Source: Halomonas halophila | Lineage (GTDB): Bacteria; Pseudomonadota; Gammaproteobacteria; Pseudomonadales; Halomonadaceae | Length of the DNA stretch: 64,000 bases | Direction: 5' to 3' | NCBI RefSeq assembly: GCF_030406665.1 | Contig: NZ_CP129121.1 | Coordinates: 1,922,001 to 1,986,000 of the forward strand | Notes under the pieces: generated by a model | What the model was told of the DNA's origin: nothing | The model's input: the letters and a program-made list of their open reading frames with translations, nothing else | Database searches by the model: none | Program-made: the position numbers and the translations under genes | In this document: positions 8,703 to 17,453 of the stretch, piece after piece | Layout of the letters: every line of letters starts with the position of its first letter | How positions within the stretch are numbered: the first letter of the stretch is position 1

Positions 8703-8806
8703 CAGCGTTTCTCAACTATGCTGACCATAAGGCCGCCCCCGGCGGTCCGACAGACCGGCGACAGTGAGTCGCTCCCTGGGTTACATGCCGTTCGGAGGAA
8801 TGCCAC

Positions 8807-9073
8807 ATGAACCAGGTACTGCGGTTGCCCCACATGCCCGTTGAGCAACACTCACTCCCTCGAGCGCGGCCGATGGGCCGCGGCCAACGCCAGGAGTCAC
8901 GCCTCCGAACGCGCTCCCGGCCCCATGAACGGGTCGACGTCGGCTGTCTCGCCCACGCCCCTCATGAAGACCTTGGCCCGGTAGACCTCGCCAACGCCCA
9001 GCGTCGGATCGATTTCTATTCACGCTGGCACGGGCTGACGGAACCCCGCCTGAAAATCTGGAAGGCTTGCTGA
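8807..9073 (+). CDS. Hypothetical small protein (88 aa)
   Basis: Small basic protein starting MNQVLRLPHMPVEQHSL with a good ribosome binding site (GGAGG eight bases before the ATG). It is rich in Arg and His in its first half and ends with RRIDFYSRWHGLTEPRLKIW, an amphipathic helix-like tail. No family is recognised. It sits between the inverted repeat at 8682 and another small gene, and the pair may form one transcript ending at the terminator at 9353. A 200-codon open frame on the other strand overlaps it, but that one lacks a ribosome binding site and has biased composition. Confidence 0.42.
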   Translation: MNQVLRLPHMPVEQHSLPRARPMGRGQRQESRLRTRSRPHERVDVGCLAHAPHEDLGPVDLANAQRRIDFYSRWHGLTEPRLKIWKAC

Positions 9074-9113
9074 GCAATCGCCCGAGCGGGCGGCTCACGA
9101 AGGAAGGTGACGC

Positions 9114-9332
9114 ATGAACATGAACGCTCGGATCGCCCCGCGCTGGCATCATGTCCACGCCGACTGGTGGCAGGACGACCGGGGCAACGACATCCACCGT
9201 GTCGACATCGATGACGATGCCCTCTACCACTGCCATCTCGTCGGATCGACCCTGCCCTGGGACGCGGTCGCCGTCAGCCTCGACGAAGCCATGGCACTGG
9301 TCGACGAGACGCTGGGCGAGGAAACGCACTGA
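9114..9332 (+). CDS. Hypothetical small acidic protein (72 aa)
   Basis: Small acidic protein (MNMNARIAPRWHHVHADWW...) rich in Trp, His and Asp, with the pattern WWQDDRGNDIHRVDIDDDALYHCHLVGS then LDEAMALVDETLGEE. A GGAAGG ribosome binding site precedes the ATG by about six bases. No known family is recognised; the alternating charged and aromatic residues suggest a small beta-rich cytosolic domain. It lies 40 bp after the preceding small gene and is followed closely by a strong bidirectional hairpin, consistent with a real transcribed unit. Confidence 0.5.
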   Translation: MNMNARIAPRWHHVHADWWQDDRGNDIHRVDIDDDALYHCHLVGSTLPWDAVAVSLDEAMALVDETLGEETH

Positions 9333-9352
9333 GTCTTCTGCCCCCAGACGCG

Positions 9353-9379
9353 AAACGCCCGGCACAAGGCCGGGCGTTT
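9353..9379. terminator. Bidirectional hairpin terminator
   Basis: An 11-bp perfect stem, AAACGCCCGGC / GCCGGGCGTTT, with a five-base loop lies between the convergent ends of the small gene at 9332 and cysS at 9408. A-rich and T-rich ends on the two sides would serve as U-tracts in both directions. Confidence 0.75.
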
Positions 9380-9407
9380 CCATTGCGGATCGATCGAGTA
9401 TCAGGAC

Positions 9408-10817
9408 TCAGTCGCCCGGCGCCTCGAACACCCAGCCGGTACCTTCGCGGCTGTCCTTGAGCACGATGCCCAGTGCGGCCAACTCGTCGCGGATGCCGTC
9501 GGCGGTGGCGAAGTCGCGGGCCTTCTTGGCCGCGGCACGCTCGGCGATTTTGGCCTCGATCTCGGCCTCGGTCAGCGGCAGCTCGCCGGCCCCGGCGCCC
9601 TTCAGGAAGGCCGCCGGCGCCTGCTGCAGCAGGCCGAGCACCCCGCCCAGGCGCCTGAGCTCGGCGGCCAGGGCCGGCGCCTGCTCGGGGCTTTCCTTCT
9701 TGGCGCGGTTGAGCTCGCGGGCGAGGTCGAACAGCACCGACACCGCCTCGGCGGTGTTGAAGTCGTCGTCCATGGCCGCGGTGAAGCGCTCGTCGAAGCG
9801 CGCATCGACCTCGCCTTCGCGCACCTCGACGCCGTCCAGGGCCAGCCCGTCCAGAGCATTGTAGAAACGCTCCAGCGACTTACGGGCGTCGGCCAGCGAC
9901 TCCGGCGCGTAGTTGATCGGGCTGCGATAGTGGCTCGACACCAGCAGGTAGCGCACCACCTCGGCGTCGTGATGCTCGAGCACGTCGCGGATGGTGAAGA
10001 AGTTGCCCAGCGACTTGGACATCTTCTCCTGGTTCACCCGCACCGCGCCGGCGTGCATCCAGGTGTTGACGTAGGGCTTGCCGGTGGCGGCCTCGCTCTG
10101 GGCGATCTCGTTCTCGTGGTGCGGGAAGGTCAGGTCCGGCCCGCCGCCGTGGATGTCGAAGGTCTCGCCCAGGCAGCAGGTGGACATCGCCGAGCACTCG
10201 ATGTGCCAGCCCGGACGCCCCTCGCCCCAGGGCGAGAGCCAGTTGACCTCGCCGGGCTTGGCGGCCTTCCACAGCACGAAGTCGAGCGGGTCTTCCTTGT
10301 GCTCGTCGACGTCGATCCGGGCGCCGGAGCGCATGTCGTCCAGGTCACGGTTGTTGAGCTTGCCGTAGCCGTCGAACCTGCGCACCCGGTAGTAGACGTC
10401 GCCGTTGTCCGCCGCGTAGGCATAGCCCTTGTCGATCAGCGTCTGGATCATCGAGACAATCTCGTCCAGGTGCTGGGTCGCACGCGGCTCGGCGTCCGGA
10501 CGCAGCACGCCCAGGCGGCCCTCGTCCTCGTGCATGGCATCGATCATGCGGTCGGTGAGCGCCTCGATGGTCTCGCCGTTCTCGTCCGCCCGCTTGAGGA
10601 TCTTGTCGTCGATGTCGGTGATGTTGCGCACGTAGCTGACGTCGTAGCCGCGGGCCCGCAGGTAGCGGGTGATGACGTCGAAGGCCACCATCACCCGGGC
10701 GTGGCCCAGGTGACAGAAGTCATAGACGGTCATGCCGCAGACGTACATGCGCACCTTGCCCGGCTCGATGGGCGTGAAGGTTTCCTTGCGACGCGTCAGG
10801 GTGTTGTAGATCTGCAT
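9408..10817 (-). CDS. cysS: Cysteinyl-tRNA synthetase
   Basis: Class I aminoacyl-tRNA synthetase (469 aa) that charges tRNA-Cys in the cytosol. It begins MQIYNTLTRRKETF, has the zinc-site cysteine in YVCGMTVYD, the HIGH-type motif HLGHAR, and KMSKSLGNF before the anticodon-binding half. The C-terminal alpha-helical domain is complete. The start at 10817 is set by homology and lies one base after the glnS stop, so the two synthetase genes are co-transcribed and probably translationally coupled. It ends just before the hairpin at 9353-9379. Confidence 0.96.
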   Translation of the reverse strand: MQIYNTLTRRKETFTPIEPGKVRMYVCGMTVYDFCHLGHARVMVAFDVITRYLRARGYDVSYVRNITDIDDKILKRADENGETIEALTDRMIDAMHEDEGRLGVLRPDAEPRATQHLDEIVSMIQTLIDKGYAYAADNGDVYYRVRRFDGYGKLNNRDLDDMRSGARIDVDEHKEDPLDFVLWKAAKPGEVNWLSPWGEGRPGWHIECSAMSTCCLGETFDIHGGGPDLTFPHHENEIAQSEAATGKPYVNTWMHAGAVRVNQEKMSKSLGNFFTIRDVLEHHDAEVVRYLLVSSHYRSPINYAPESLADARKSLERFYNALDGLALDGVEVREGEVDARFDERFTAAMDDDFNTAEAVSVLFDLARELNRAKKESPEQAPALAAELRRLGGVLGLLQQAPAAFLKGAGAGELPLTEAEIEAKIAERAAAKKARDFATADGIRDELAALGIVLKDSREGTGWVFEAPGD

Positions 10818-10818
10818 G

Positions 10819-12498
10819 TCAGCCCTTCTTCTGGGCCTTGGCCCAGCCATCCTTGAGTCCCACGGTGCGGTTGAACACCAGCGTGCCGTCGCGGCAGGCG
10901 TGGCGGTCGGCGCAGAAGTAGCCGACCCGCTCGAACTGGAAGCGACTCTCGGGCGCGGCATCGGCCAGGCTCGGCTCGCCCATGGCCTGCACCACGGTCA
11001 GCGACTCGGGGTTGAGGTGCTCGAGGAAGTCGGCGTCCTTGTCCTTGTCCGGCTGCTCGACGGTGAACAGGTTGTCGTAGAGACGCACCTCCATCGGCAC
11101 CGCCTGGGCGGCGCTGACCCAGTGGATCACGCCCTTGACCTTGCGGCCCTCGGGGTTCTTGCCGAGGGTATCGAAATCGACCGAGCAGCGCAGCTCGCTG
11201 ACCTCGCCGGCCTCGTCCTTGATCACCTCGTCGCAGCGGATGACGTAGGAGTTGCGCAGCCGCACTTCCTTGCCCGGCGCCAGGCGGAAGAACTTCTTCG
11301 GCGGCTCCTCCATGAAGTCGTCGCGATCGATGTAGATTTCCCGGCCGAAGGGAATCTCGCGCACACCCATGTCCTCGCGGGCCGGATGCCCGGCGACCCG
11401 GTAGGTCTCCGCGAAGTCCTCGGCGACATTGGTCAGCACCACCTTGAGCGGCTTGAGCACGCACATGGCGCGCGGCGCGTTGTCCTCGAGGTCAGAACGG
11501 ATCGCGTGGTAGAGCATGGCGATATCGACCAGGCCGCCGTCGGCGCGGGTCACGCCGATCATCTCGCAGAACTTGCGGATCGAGGCCGGGGTATAGCCGC
11601 GGCGACGCATGCCGGACAGCGTCGGCAGGCGCGGGTCGTCCCAGCCGTCGACGATGTTCTCGTCCACCAGCAGCTTGAGCTTGCGCTTGGAGGTCAGGGT
11701 GTAGTTCAGGTTCAGCCGCGCGAACTCGATCTGGCGCGGCTTGGCCGGCACCGGAAGGTTGTCCAGGAACCACTCGTACAGCGGGCGGTGATCCTCGAAC
11801 TCCAGGGTGCAGACGGAGTGCGTCACCCCTTCCAGGGCATCGGACTGGCCGTGGGTGAAGTCGTAGGACGGGTAGATCTTCCACGTGTCGCCGGTCTGAT
11901 GGTGCGAGGCGTGGCGGATGCGATAGAGGATCGGGTCGCGCAGGTTGATGTTCGGCGCGGCCATGTCGATCTTGGCGCGCAGCACCTTCTCGCCCTCGGC
12001 GAACTCGCCGACGCGCATGCGCTCCAGCAGGTTGAGGTTCTCCTCGACGCTGCGCTCGCGGTAGGGGCTCGGCGTGCCGGCCTCGGTCAGGGTGCCGCGA
12101 TACTCGCGCATCTCTTCCGGGGACAGATCATCGACGTAGGCCTTGCCCTCGCGGATCAGGTGCTGGGCCCACTCGTAGAGGGTCTCGAAGTAGTCCGAGG
12201 CGAAGCGCACATCGCCGGCCCACTCATAGCCCAGCCAGCTGACGTCTTCCTTGATGGCGTCGATATAGGCCTGCTCTTCCTTCGCCGGATTGGTGTCGTC
12301 GAAGCGCAGATGACAGTCGCCACCGAACTGCTCGGCGAGCCCGAAATTCAGACAGATCGACTTGGCATGGCCGATGTGCAGGAAGCCGTTGGGCTCCGGC
12401 GGGAAGCGGGTGACGATCTTCCCCTGTCGGCCGGCCTCGATCTCTTCGCTGATCTGGTTGCGAATGAAGTTCGGCGCGCTGGTGGTCTCGCTGGTCAT
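10819..12498 (-). CDS. glnS: Glutaminyl-tRNA synthetase
   Basis: Class Ic aminoacyl-tRNA synthetase (559 aa). N-terminal FPPEPNGFLHIGHAKS carries the HIGH motif and the DTNPAKE glutamate-binding segment follows. A KMSKS-like TSKRKL lies mid-protein, followed by the beta-barrel anticodon domains ending FNRTVGLKDGWAK. Direct Gln-tRNA-Gln charging is typical of gammaproteobacteria. The gene is upstream of cysS by one base and divergent from ppiB over a 149-bp gap containing a TATAAT box. Confidence 0.96.
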   Translation of the reverse strand: MTSETTSAPNFIRNQISEEIEAGRQGKIVTRFPPEPNGFLHIGHAKSICLNFGLAEQFGGDCHLRFDDTNPAKEEQAYIDAIKEDVSWLGYEWAGDVRFASDYFETLYEWAQHLIREGKAYVDDLSPEEMREYRGTLTEAGTPSPYRERSVEENLNLLERMRVGEFAEGEKVLRAKIDMAAPNINLRDPILYRIRHASHHQTGDTWKIYPSYDFTHGQSDALEGVTHSVCTLEFEDHRPLYEWFLDNLPVPAKPRQIEFARLNLNYTLTSKRKLKLLVDENIVDGWDDPRLPTLSGMRRRGYTPASIRKFCEMIGVTRADGGLVDIAMLYHAIRSDLEDNAPRAMCVLKPLKVVLTNVAEDFAETYRVAGHPAREDMGVREIPFGREIYIDRDDFMEEPPKKFFRLAPGKEVRLRNSYVIRCDEVIKDEAGEVSELRCSVDFDTLGKNPEGRKVKGVIHWVSAAQAVPMEVRLYDNLFTVEQPDKDKDADFLEHLNPESLTVVQAMGEPSLADAAPESRFQFERVGYFCADRHACRDGTLVFNRTVGLKDGWAKAQKKG

Positions 12499-12587
12499 GT
12501 TGATTGGGCAACCTCTGGTTGAACGCGGGCCTGTCGTCGCGACGCCGCGGGCCTGACCACGGCTTCGCGCATCGACGCAAAACGGCT

Positions 12588-12618
12588 ATTATAGCGCCAC
12601 CTGCCCATAGGGCGCCAA
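12588..12618 (-). promoter_or_regulatory. Candidate promoter for glnS-cysS
   Basis: On the minus strand a perfect TATAAT (12593-12588) lies 19 bases after TTGGCG (12618-12613), about 90 bases upstream of glnS. The spacing is long for sigma-70, so the -35 is doubtful while the -10 is good. The ppiB promoter must lie in the same gap. Confidence 0.35.
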
Positions 12619-12647
12619 GGCATCCCGCTTCGAGAAGACAGGACATC

Positions 12648-13157
12648 ATGATGATCATCTTGCAGACCAATTTCGGCGATATTCATGTCGCCCTGAACCA
12701 CGACAAGGCGCCGAAGACCGCCGCCAATTTCGAGCAGTACGTGCGCGACGGCTACTACGACAACACCCTGTTCCATCGCGTGATCGACGGTTTCATGGTC
12801 CAGGGCGGCGGCTTCGACCTGGACTTCAACCAGAAGCAGACCCGCGGCCCGATCGAGAACGAGGCCGACAACGGCCTGGCCAACACCCGCGGCACCCTGG
12901 CCATGGCCCGCACCCAGGACCCGCACTCCGCCAGCGCCCAGTTCTTCATCAACGTGGCCGACAACGACTTCCTCAACCATCGCGGCAAGAACCTGCAAGG
13001 CTGGGGCTACTGCGTGTTCGGCGAGGTCGTCGAGGGCATGGACGTGGTCGAGCGCATCAAGGGCGTGGCCACCACCCGCCGCGGCATGCACGCCGACGTG
13101 CCGGCCGAGGACGTGATCATCCAGCGCGCCTACGTCCAGGACGACGCCGAGGCCTGA
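12648..13157 (+). CDS. ppiB: Peptidyl-prolyl cis-trans isomerase B (cyclophilin)
   Basis: Cytosolic cyclophilin (169 aa) that speeds proline isomerisation during folding. Core motifs are LFHRVIDGFMVQGG (the catalytic FHR...Q), ARTQDPHSASAQFFIN and GEVVEGMDVVERI. No signal peptide, so it corresponds to PpiB rather than periplasmic PpiA. Two adjacent ATGs (12648 and 12651) are both possible starts. It is divergent from glnS, and an intrinsic terminator follows within 25 bases. Confidence 0.93.
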   Translation: MMIILQTNFGDIHVALNHDKAPKTAANFEQYVRDGYYDNTLFHRVIDGFMVQGGGFDLDFNQKQTRGPIENEADNGLANTRGTLAMARTQDPHSASAQFFINVADNDFLNHRGKNLQGWGYCVFGEVVEGMDVVERIKGVATTRRGMHADVPAEDVIIQRAYVQDDAEA

Positions 13158-13179
13158 GTCCTCGCCCCGTGAGTCCCGC

Positions 13180-13206
13180 GCCCTCGCCTTCCGGCGGGGG
13201 CGTTTT
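13180..13206 (+). terminator. Intrinsic terminator after ppiB
   Basis: Nine-bp stem GCCCTCGCC / GGCGGGGGC with a four-base loop followed by TTTT, between ppiB and lpxH. The lpxH start follows 28 bases later, so lpxH may be expressed by read-through or its own promoter. Confidence 0.7.
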
Positions 13207-13234
13207 CCTTCATCCTCTGCCCGCGAGAGATGCC

Positions 13235-13999
13235 ATGTCGACCCTGCTGATCTCCGATCTTCACCTGCATCCCGGCGCCCCGGCCATCACCGAGGGCTTC
13301 CTGAACTGGCTGGAGACCCGCGCCGCCGGCGCCGAGGCGCTCTATATCCTCGGCGACTTCTTCGAGGCCTGGATCGGCGATGACCTGCTGGACCTCGGCG
13401 CCGCCGACCCCACCGGCACCGCCGCGCTCGCCGCGCGCATCGCCGAGGCCCTGAAGCGGCGCGCCGAGGCCGGCACCACGATCTACCTGATGCACGGCAA
13501 CCGCGACTTCCTGCTCGGGCAACGCTTCGCCGAAGCCGCCGGCGCCACCCTGCTTCCCGATCCCAGCGTGGTCAACCTCGGCGACGAGCGGGTGCTGCTG
13601 ATGCACGGCGACAGCCTGTGCACCCGGGACGAGGCCTACATGACCTTCCGCGCCAAGGCCCGCGACCCGCAGTGGCAGGCGCAGATCCTGGCCATGCCGA
13701 TTCCCGAGCGCATCGCGCTCGCCAGGCAGCTGCGCGACCAGTCCGGGGAGGCCAACTCGAACAAGGCCGAGGACATCATGGACGTGACGCCGGCCGAAGT
13801 GGTCGAGGCCCTGCGCGAGCACGGCGTGACCACGATGATTCACGGCCATACCCACCGCCCCGCCATCCATGACGTCGACATCGACGGCACGCCGGCGCGT
13901 CGCTTCGTGCTGGGCGACTGGCAGCCGGACCAGGGCTGGGAAATCGAGAGCGTCCCGGGACAGGCGCCGGTGCTGCGCGACTTCCCGCTGCAGGACTGA
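13235..13999 (+). CDS. lpxH: UDP-2,3-diacylglucosamine diphosphatase
   Basis: Calcineurin-like metallophosphatase (254 aa) of lipid A synthesis that hydrolyses UDP-2,3-diacylglucosamine to lipid X at the inner membrane face. Metal-ligand motifs are all present: SDLHLHP near the N-terminus, GDFFEAWIGDD, MHGNRDFLLG, LMHGDSLC and HGHTHRP. The start MSTLLISDLHL is set by homology and a GAGAG ribosome binding site. The gene presence confirms an LPS-bearing Gram-negative host. A 63-bp palindrome follows the stop by 21 bases. Confidence 0.93.
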   Translation: MSTLLISDLHLHPGAPAITEGFLNWLETRAAGAEALYILGDFFEAWIGDDLLDLGAADPTGTAALAARIAEALKRRAEAGTTIYLMHGNRDFLLGQRFAEAAGATLLPDPSVVNLGDERVLLMHGDSLCTRDEAYMTFRAKARDPQWQAQILAMPIPERIALARQLRDQSGEANSNKAEDIMDVTPAEVVEALREHGVTTMIHGHTHRPAIHDVDIDGTPARRFVLGDWQPDQGWEIESVPGQAPVLRDFPLQD

Positions 14000-14020
14000 G
14001 GCACACTCTCATTTTACCTT

Positions 14021-14083
14021 GGGGTCAGACCCTTCAGCGGCCTTAGGATTGCAAATCCTAAGGCCGCTGAAGGGTCTGGCCCC
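14021..14083. repeat. GGGGTCAGACCC-family palindrome, copy A
   Basis: Arms of 30 bp (14021-14050 and 14054-14083) with one G:U mismatch and a three-base loop. The arm begins GGGGTCAGACCCTTCAGCGG and continues with a CCTTAGG block that is shared with copy C. It lies 21 bases after lpxH and 80 bases after the convergent CobW gene, and could terminate both. No coding capacity. Confidence 0.85.
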
Positions 14084-14162
14084 GTCTCTGCTCAACAGCA
14101 AGTAAGTTTAGTGAGTCATCGCGAGGCCGCCAGCGACAGAGCGAAATGATGCCTGATCCAGG

Positions 14163-15215
14163 TCAAGTCACCGATCGACGACAGCCGACAAGCCCGGCCT
14201 CGAGCGCCTCGGCGTCCGGCATCCCTCCGGCCTCGGCGATCAGCTCCAGGCGCGAGTCGCGGCGCCACTCGCTGGGCGAGAGCGGCGCGTCGTTCCTCGC
14301 GCGATTGACCGTGACCCATCCCGTGTCCGTGTGCAGCACGCCCTTGACCCGCAGCGCCGCCGGCAGGGCGTCCAGCCAGGCCGTGATGGCCGCGGCGGCG
14401 AAGACCTCATCGGCATGCCAGCGCCAGCCGAGGCTTTCATGGCCCAGTGACGCGCCGCTCTCGCGCACCGGCGCCCCGACGCGCGGCGCCCGGGCGTCGA
14501 GATCGAGCAAGAGCCCCGGCGTCTGGGTCTGGATCTGGGCCTGAGCCGTGGCCTGAGCACGATGCGCCGCCGGAGAGGCAGGCTCGGCTCCCTCCCGGTG
14601 AGCGCCACCCTCGAGCAACCGCGCGACCGGCAGGCGACCGTGAGGCGCCTCGACGACCCAGCGTTCACCCGGCAGCGTCTCGGCCAGCCAGTCCCGCGCC
14701 GCCGTCACCCGCGCCGCGTCGAGCCGATCGACCATGGTCAGGGCCACGCCGTCGGCCAGCCGCAGCTGATCGAGGAAGGTCTCGTGGCCTCGCGCGCGCG
14801 GATCGTCCAGGCGCCGCGGATCCAGTACCGTCACCACGTCCCGAAGCGAGAGCACACCGGCGAAGGCCTCTCCCCGCAGCAGCTCGATCAGCCCCGACGG
14901 GTGGCCGAGCCCGGAGGGCTCGATGATCAGCCGGTCGGGCCGCTCGCGTCGCAGCAGCTGCACCAGGCTCGTCTGCAGCACCGTGGCCAGCTGACAGCAC
15001 AGGCAGCCGCCCGGCAGGGCCTGAACCACGACATCGTCGCGTTCGGCGAACATCGTCTGGTCGACGCCGACCTGGCCGAACTCGTTGATCAGCACCGCCC
15101 AGCGCTCGCCGGGTGGCTTGTGCGCGATCAGGTGGTGGATGAGCGTACTCTTGCCACCCCCCAGGAAGCCGGTGATCAGATGGGCGGGAATATCGCGAAG
15201 CGGCGGCCGGGCCAT
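14163..15215 (-). CDS. CobW/COG0523-family G3E GTPase (metal chaperone-like)
   Basis: GTPase of 350 aa in the CobW/YjiA/ZigA group, thought to deliver or insert metal ions such as zinc or cobalt. It has Walker A GFLGGGKST, the metal-binding motif GGCLCC, the IEPSGLGHP segment, and a C-terminal CobW-C domain (GVLHTDTGWVTVNR). An Ala/Gln/Thr-rich linker separates the domains. The start MARPPLRDIPAH at 15215 has a GAGAG ribosome binding site; a TTG six bases earlier is less likely. It stands alone on its strand, separated from ppiD by a terminator. An AT-richer stretch upstream probably holds its promoter; I found no convincing Zur box, so the metal is undetermined. Confidence 0.78.
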   Translation of the reverse strand: MARPPLRDIPAHLITGFLGGGKSTLIHHLIAHKPPGERWAVLINEFGQVGVDQTMFAERDDVVVQALPGGCLCCQLATVLQTSLVQLLRRERPDRLIIEPSGLGHPSGLIELLRGEAFAGVLSLRDVVTVLDPRRLDDPRARGHETFLDQLRLADGVALTMVDRLDAARVTAARDWLAETLPGERWVVEAPHGRLPVARLLEGGAHREGAEPASPAAHRAQATAQAQIQTQTPGLLLDLDARAPRVGAPVRESGASLGHESLGWRWHADEVFAAAAITAWLDALPAALRVKGVLHTDTGWVTVNRARNDAPLSPSEWRRDSRLELIAEAGGMPDAEALEAGLVGCRRSVT

Positions 15216-15394
15216 GGGCAACTCTCGTCGACGGAAGGAAGATCGGTGGTCATCATCGCATGCTCACCGCTCCGCGCCCCAGGACGACGCCTCAACGAGG
15301 GTAAAGCATGAAAGATAACGGTATAAATAGCGAGCCGACTGGCTCGGTCAGATTCGCTGCGACAACACGAACGACAGACGCGAACGACAGACAC

Positions 15395-15419
15395 GAAAAA
15401 AGGGGGCCGAAGCCCCCTT
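15395..15419 (-). terminator. Intrinsic terminator of ppiD
   Basis: Reading the minus strand, a stem of GGGGGC / GCCCCC (plus two A:T pairs) with a stable TTCG loop is followed by TTTTTT. It lies 35 bases after the ppiD stop. Confidence 0.85.
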
Positions 15420-15454
15420 CTTCCTCTTGCCTCTACCGTGGCGCGAGTCGACCG

Positions 15455-17275
15455 TCAGGGACGCTCGATCTCGGCCTGCTCACGCAGATGGTCGAGCAGG
15501 CCGTTGACCGCCGCCTGGGAGCGCAGCTGCTGGGCCATGCGCGCCACGAAGGACTCGATCTGCGCATTGGCCTCGCCCTCGGTGACGGACTCCAGCCCGA
15601 TCAGCACCACCCGCTGACCGTCGTTGGCACGGCCGTAGACGGTCTCGCCCTCCGACGGATGCGGCAGACGGAAGGCGGCCTCGATCACCGGTTGAGCCAG
15701 ACCGCTCTCGGCCTGGCGGCTCAGCGATTCGGCGCGCTGCCAGTCGAGTCCCAGGGTCTCGCCGCCACGCAGCGACGCGAGCATCTCGTCGGCGCGCGCC
15801 TCGAGGGCCTCGCGGGTCTTCTCGGCCTCGACGGCCGCCACGACACGGTCGCGCACCTCGTCCAGCGGCAGCGTGGTGGCATCGCGATGCTCGACCACGC
15901 GCAGCACCATGCGGCGATCCTCGTCCAGCTCGATGACCTCGCTGTTGAAGCCCTCTTCCAGGACGTCATCGCTGAAGGCCTGGCGCATCACGCCCGGCTC
16001 CGACAGCACGCCGTCGACATCATCACGGCTCACCCAGTCGCTCTGGCGACGCTCGAGACCGAGATCCTCGGCCACGCTGGCCAGGTCCTCGGCGGCGAAG
16101 CTCTCGTCGATCAGCCGCTGGGCCTTGTCGTTGAAGGCGTCTTCGACCTGCGCCAGCGCCACGTCCTGGCGCAGGCGGTCGCGGGCCTCTTCGAACGGCG
16201 GGCGATCGAGCTCGGTGACCTGGATCAGGTGCAGGCCGTTGTCGGTCTCGACGATATCCGACACCTGCCCCTCGTCGAGCGCGAAGGCCGCGTCCTCGAA
16301 GGCCTCGCCGAAGAAGCCGCGGCCGATCACGCCCAGGTCGCCGCCGGCATCGCTGGTCGAGGTATCGTCGGAATAGTCGGCGGCCAGATCGGCGAAGGCC
16401 TCGCCGTCGGCCAGCCGGGACTTGACCTCCTCCAGGCGGGCCCCCGCGTCCTCGCGGCTGCGCTCGTCACCGAAGCTGACCATGATGTGGGAGACACGGC
16501 GGTCGGCGCTGGCCGCTTCATCCTGCCAGGCTTGGCGCAGGTCCTCGTCGCTGACCTCGACGTCCTCGGCCATGGCCTGCTTGTCGAGCACCACGTAGGC
16601 CAGCTTGACCTGCTCGGGGCGCTGGTAGGCGTCGGCATGAGCCTCGTAGTAGGCCTGGAGGTCGGCGTCGTCGATATCGGGCGCCGCCTCCAGGTCGGCC
16701 GGGGTCAGGGCATAGTGACGGAAGGTGCGCGCCTGACGCTGCAGTTCGGCGAGGCGCTCCTGCTCGCTCGGCAGGCTGAACTCGCTGATGACCAGGCCCT
16801 GCTGGAGCTGGCGACGCTTCATGTCCTCGCGCAGCTGGGCGCGGAAGGAAATGGGCGTGAAGCCGGCGCTGGCGAGACGATTCTTGAACAGCTCGCTGTC
16901 GAAACGGCCGTTGGCGTCCTGGAACTCCGGCAGGGTGACGATCAGCTGGTCGATCTGGGCATCGGAGAGATGCAGGCCGCCCTCCTCGGCATACTGGGTC
17001 AGCAGCTGGTTGGTGATCAGGCTGTCGAGCGTCTCGGCCCGCAGCTGACGCTCCTGCTCCGGCGGCACCTGGCCGCTGCGGATCGCCCGCTGCACCTGCA
17101 GCTCGAGCTGCTGACGCGTGATCGGCTCGCCATTGACCGTGGCGACCTCCTCACCGTCGCTGTTCAGCAGCCCCACCAGGGACTCCACGCCGAACAGGGC
17201 CATGGTCACCACCACGGCACCGACCAGGATCTTGGCACCCCAACTGGTGGAGCGGTCACGAATACTTTGCAGCAT
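15455..17275 (-). CDS. ppiD: Periplasmic folding chaperone/PPIase PpiD
   Basis: SurA-like chaperone (606 aa) anchored in the inner membrane and facing the periplasm, where it meets proteins leaving the Sec translocon. The N-terminus MLQSIRDRSTSWGAKILVG leads into one membrane segment at about residues 16-35, followed by a large SurA-N-like helical domain, a parvulin domain near 260-360 (RVSHIMVSFGDERS ... DLGVIGRGFFGEAFEDAAFAL) and a long C-terminal region. The length fits the family (about 620 aa). It sits immediately after hupB, the typical gammaproteobacterial order lon-hupB-ppiD. Confidence 0.93.
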   Translation of the reverse strand: MLQSIRDRSTSWGAKILVGAVVVTMALFGVESLVGLLNSDGEEVATVNGEPITRQQLELQVQRAIRSGQVPPEQERQLRAETLDSLITNQLLTQYAEEGGLHLSDAQIDQLIVTLPEFQDANGRFDSELFKNRLASAGFTPISFRAQLREDMKRRQLQQGLVISEFSLPSEQERLAELQRQARTFRHYALTPADLEAAPDIDDADLQAYYEAHADAYQRPEQVKLAYVVLDKQAMAEDVEVSDEDLRQAWQDEAASADRRVSHIMVSFGDERSREDAGARLEEVKSRLADGEAFADLAADYSDDTSTSDAGGDLGVIGRGFFGEAFEDAAFALDEGQVSDIVETDNGLHLIQVTELDRPPFEEARDRLRQDVALAQVEDAFNDKAQRLIDESFAAEDLASVAEDLGLERRQSDWVSRDDVDGVLSEPGVMRQAFSDDVLEEGFNSEVIELDEDRRMVLRVVEHRDATTLPLDEVRDRVVAAVEAEKTREALEARADEMLASLRGGETLGLDWQRAESLSRQAESGLAQPVIEAAFRLPHPSEGETVYGRANDGQRVVLIGLESVTEGEANAQIESFVARMAQQLRSQAAVNGLLDHLREQAEIERP

Positions 17276-17385
17276 GCAGGCCTCTGCGGATCAAGTGGTT
17301 CGGGACGCCCATCTTACAGGCGTCCACCTTGGCCACGCGACGGCGAGCACAGCACGCTCGGCGCCTGCGGGGCTCCGAAAACGAA

Positions 17386-17415
17386 ACAGGCGCACCGCGA
17401 CAGCGGTGCGCCTGT
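17386..17415 (-). terminator. Intrinsic terminator of hupB
   Basis: Thirteen-bp perfect stem ACAGGCGCACCGC / GCGGTGCGCCTGT with a four-base loop, 38 bases after the hupB stop. On the minus strand the stem is followed by TTTCGTTTTC, an interrupted U-tract. Confidence 0.8.
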
Positions 17416-17453
17416 AGGGAAACGTCGGTCAGGAAGACGGCAAGGCCGTGTCC

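Noticed and set aside
8781..9383. 200-codon minus-strand frame over the two small genes
   Set aside because: No ribosome binding site, biased composition, and it runs into the terminator hairpin.
15216..15394. Zur box before the CobW-family gene
   Set aside because: An AT-rich stretch exists (GATAACGGTATAAATAG) but it lacks the dyad symmetry of Zur sites.
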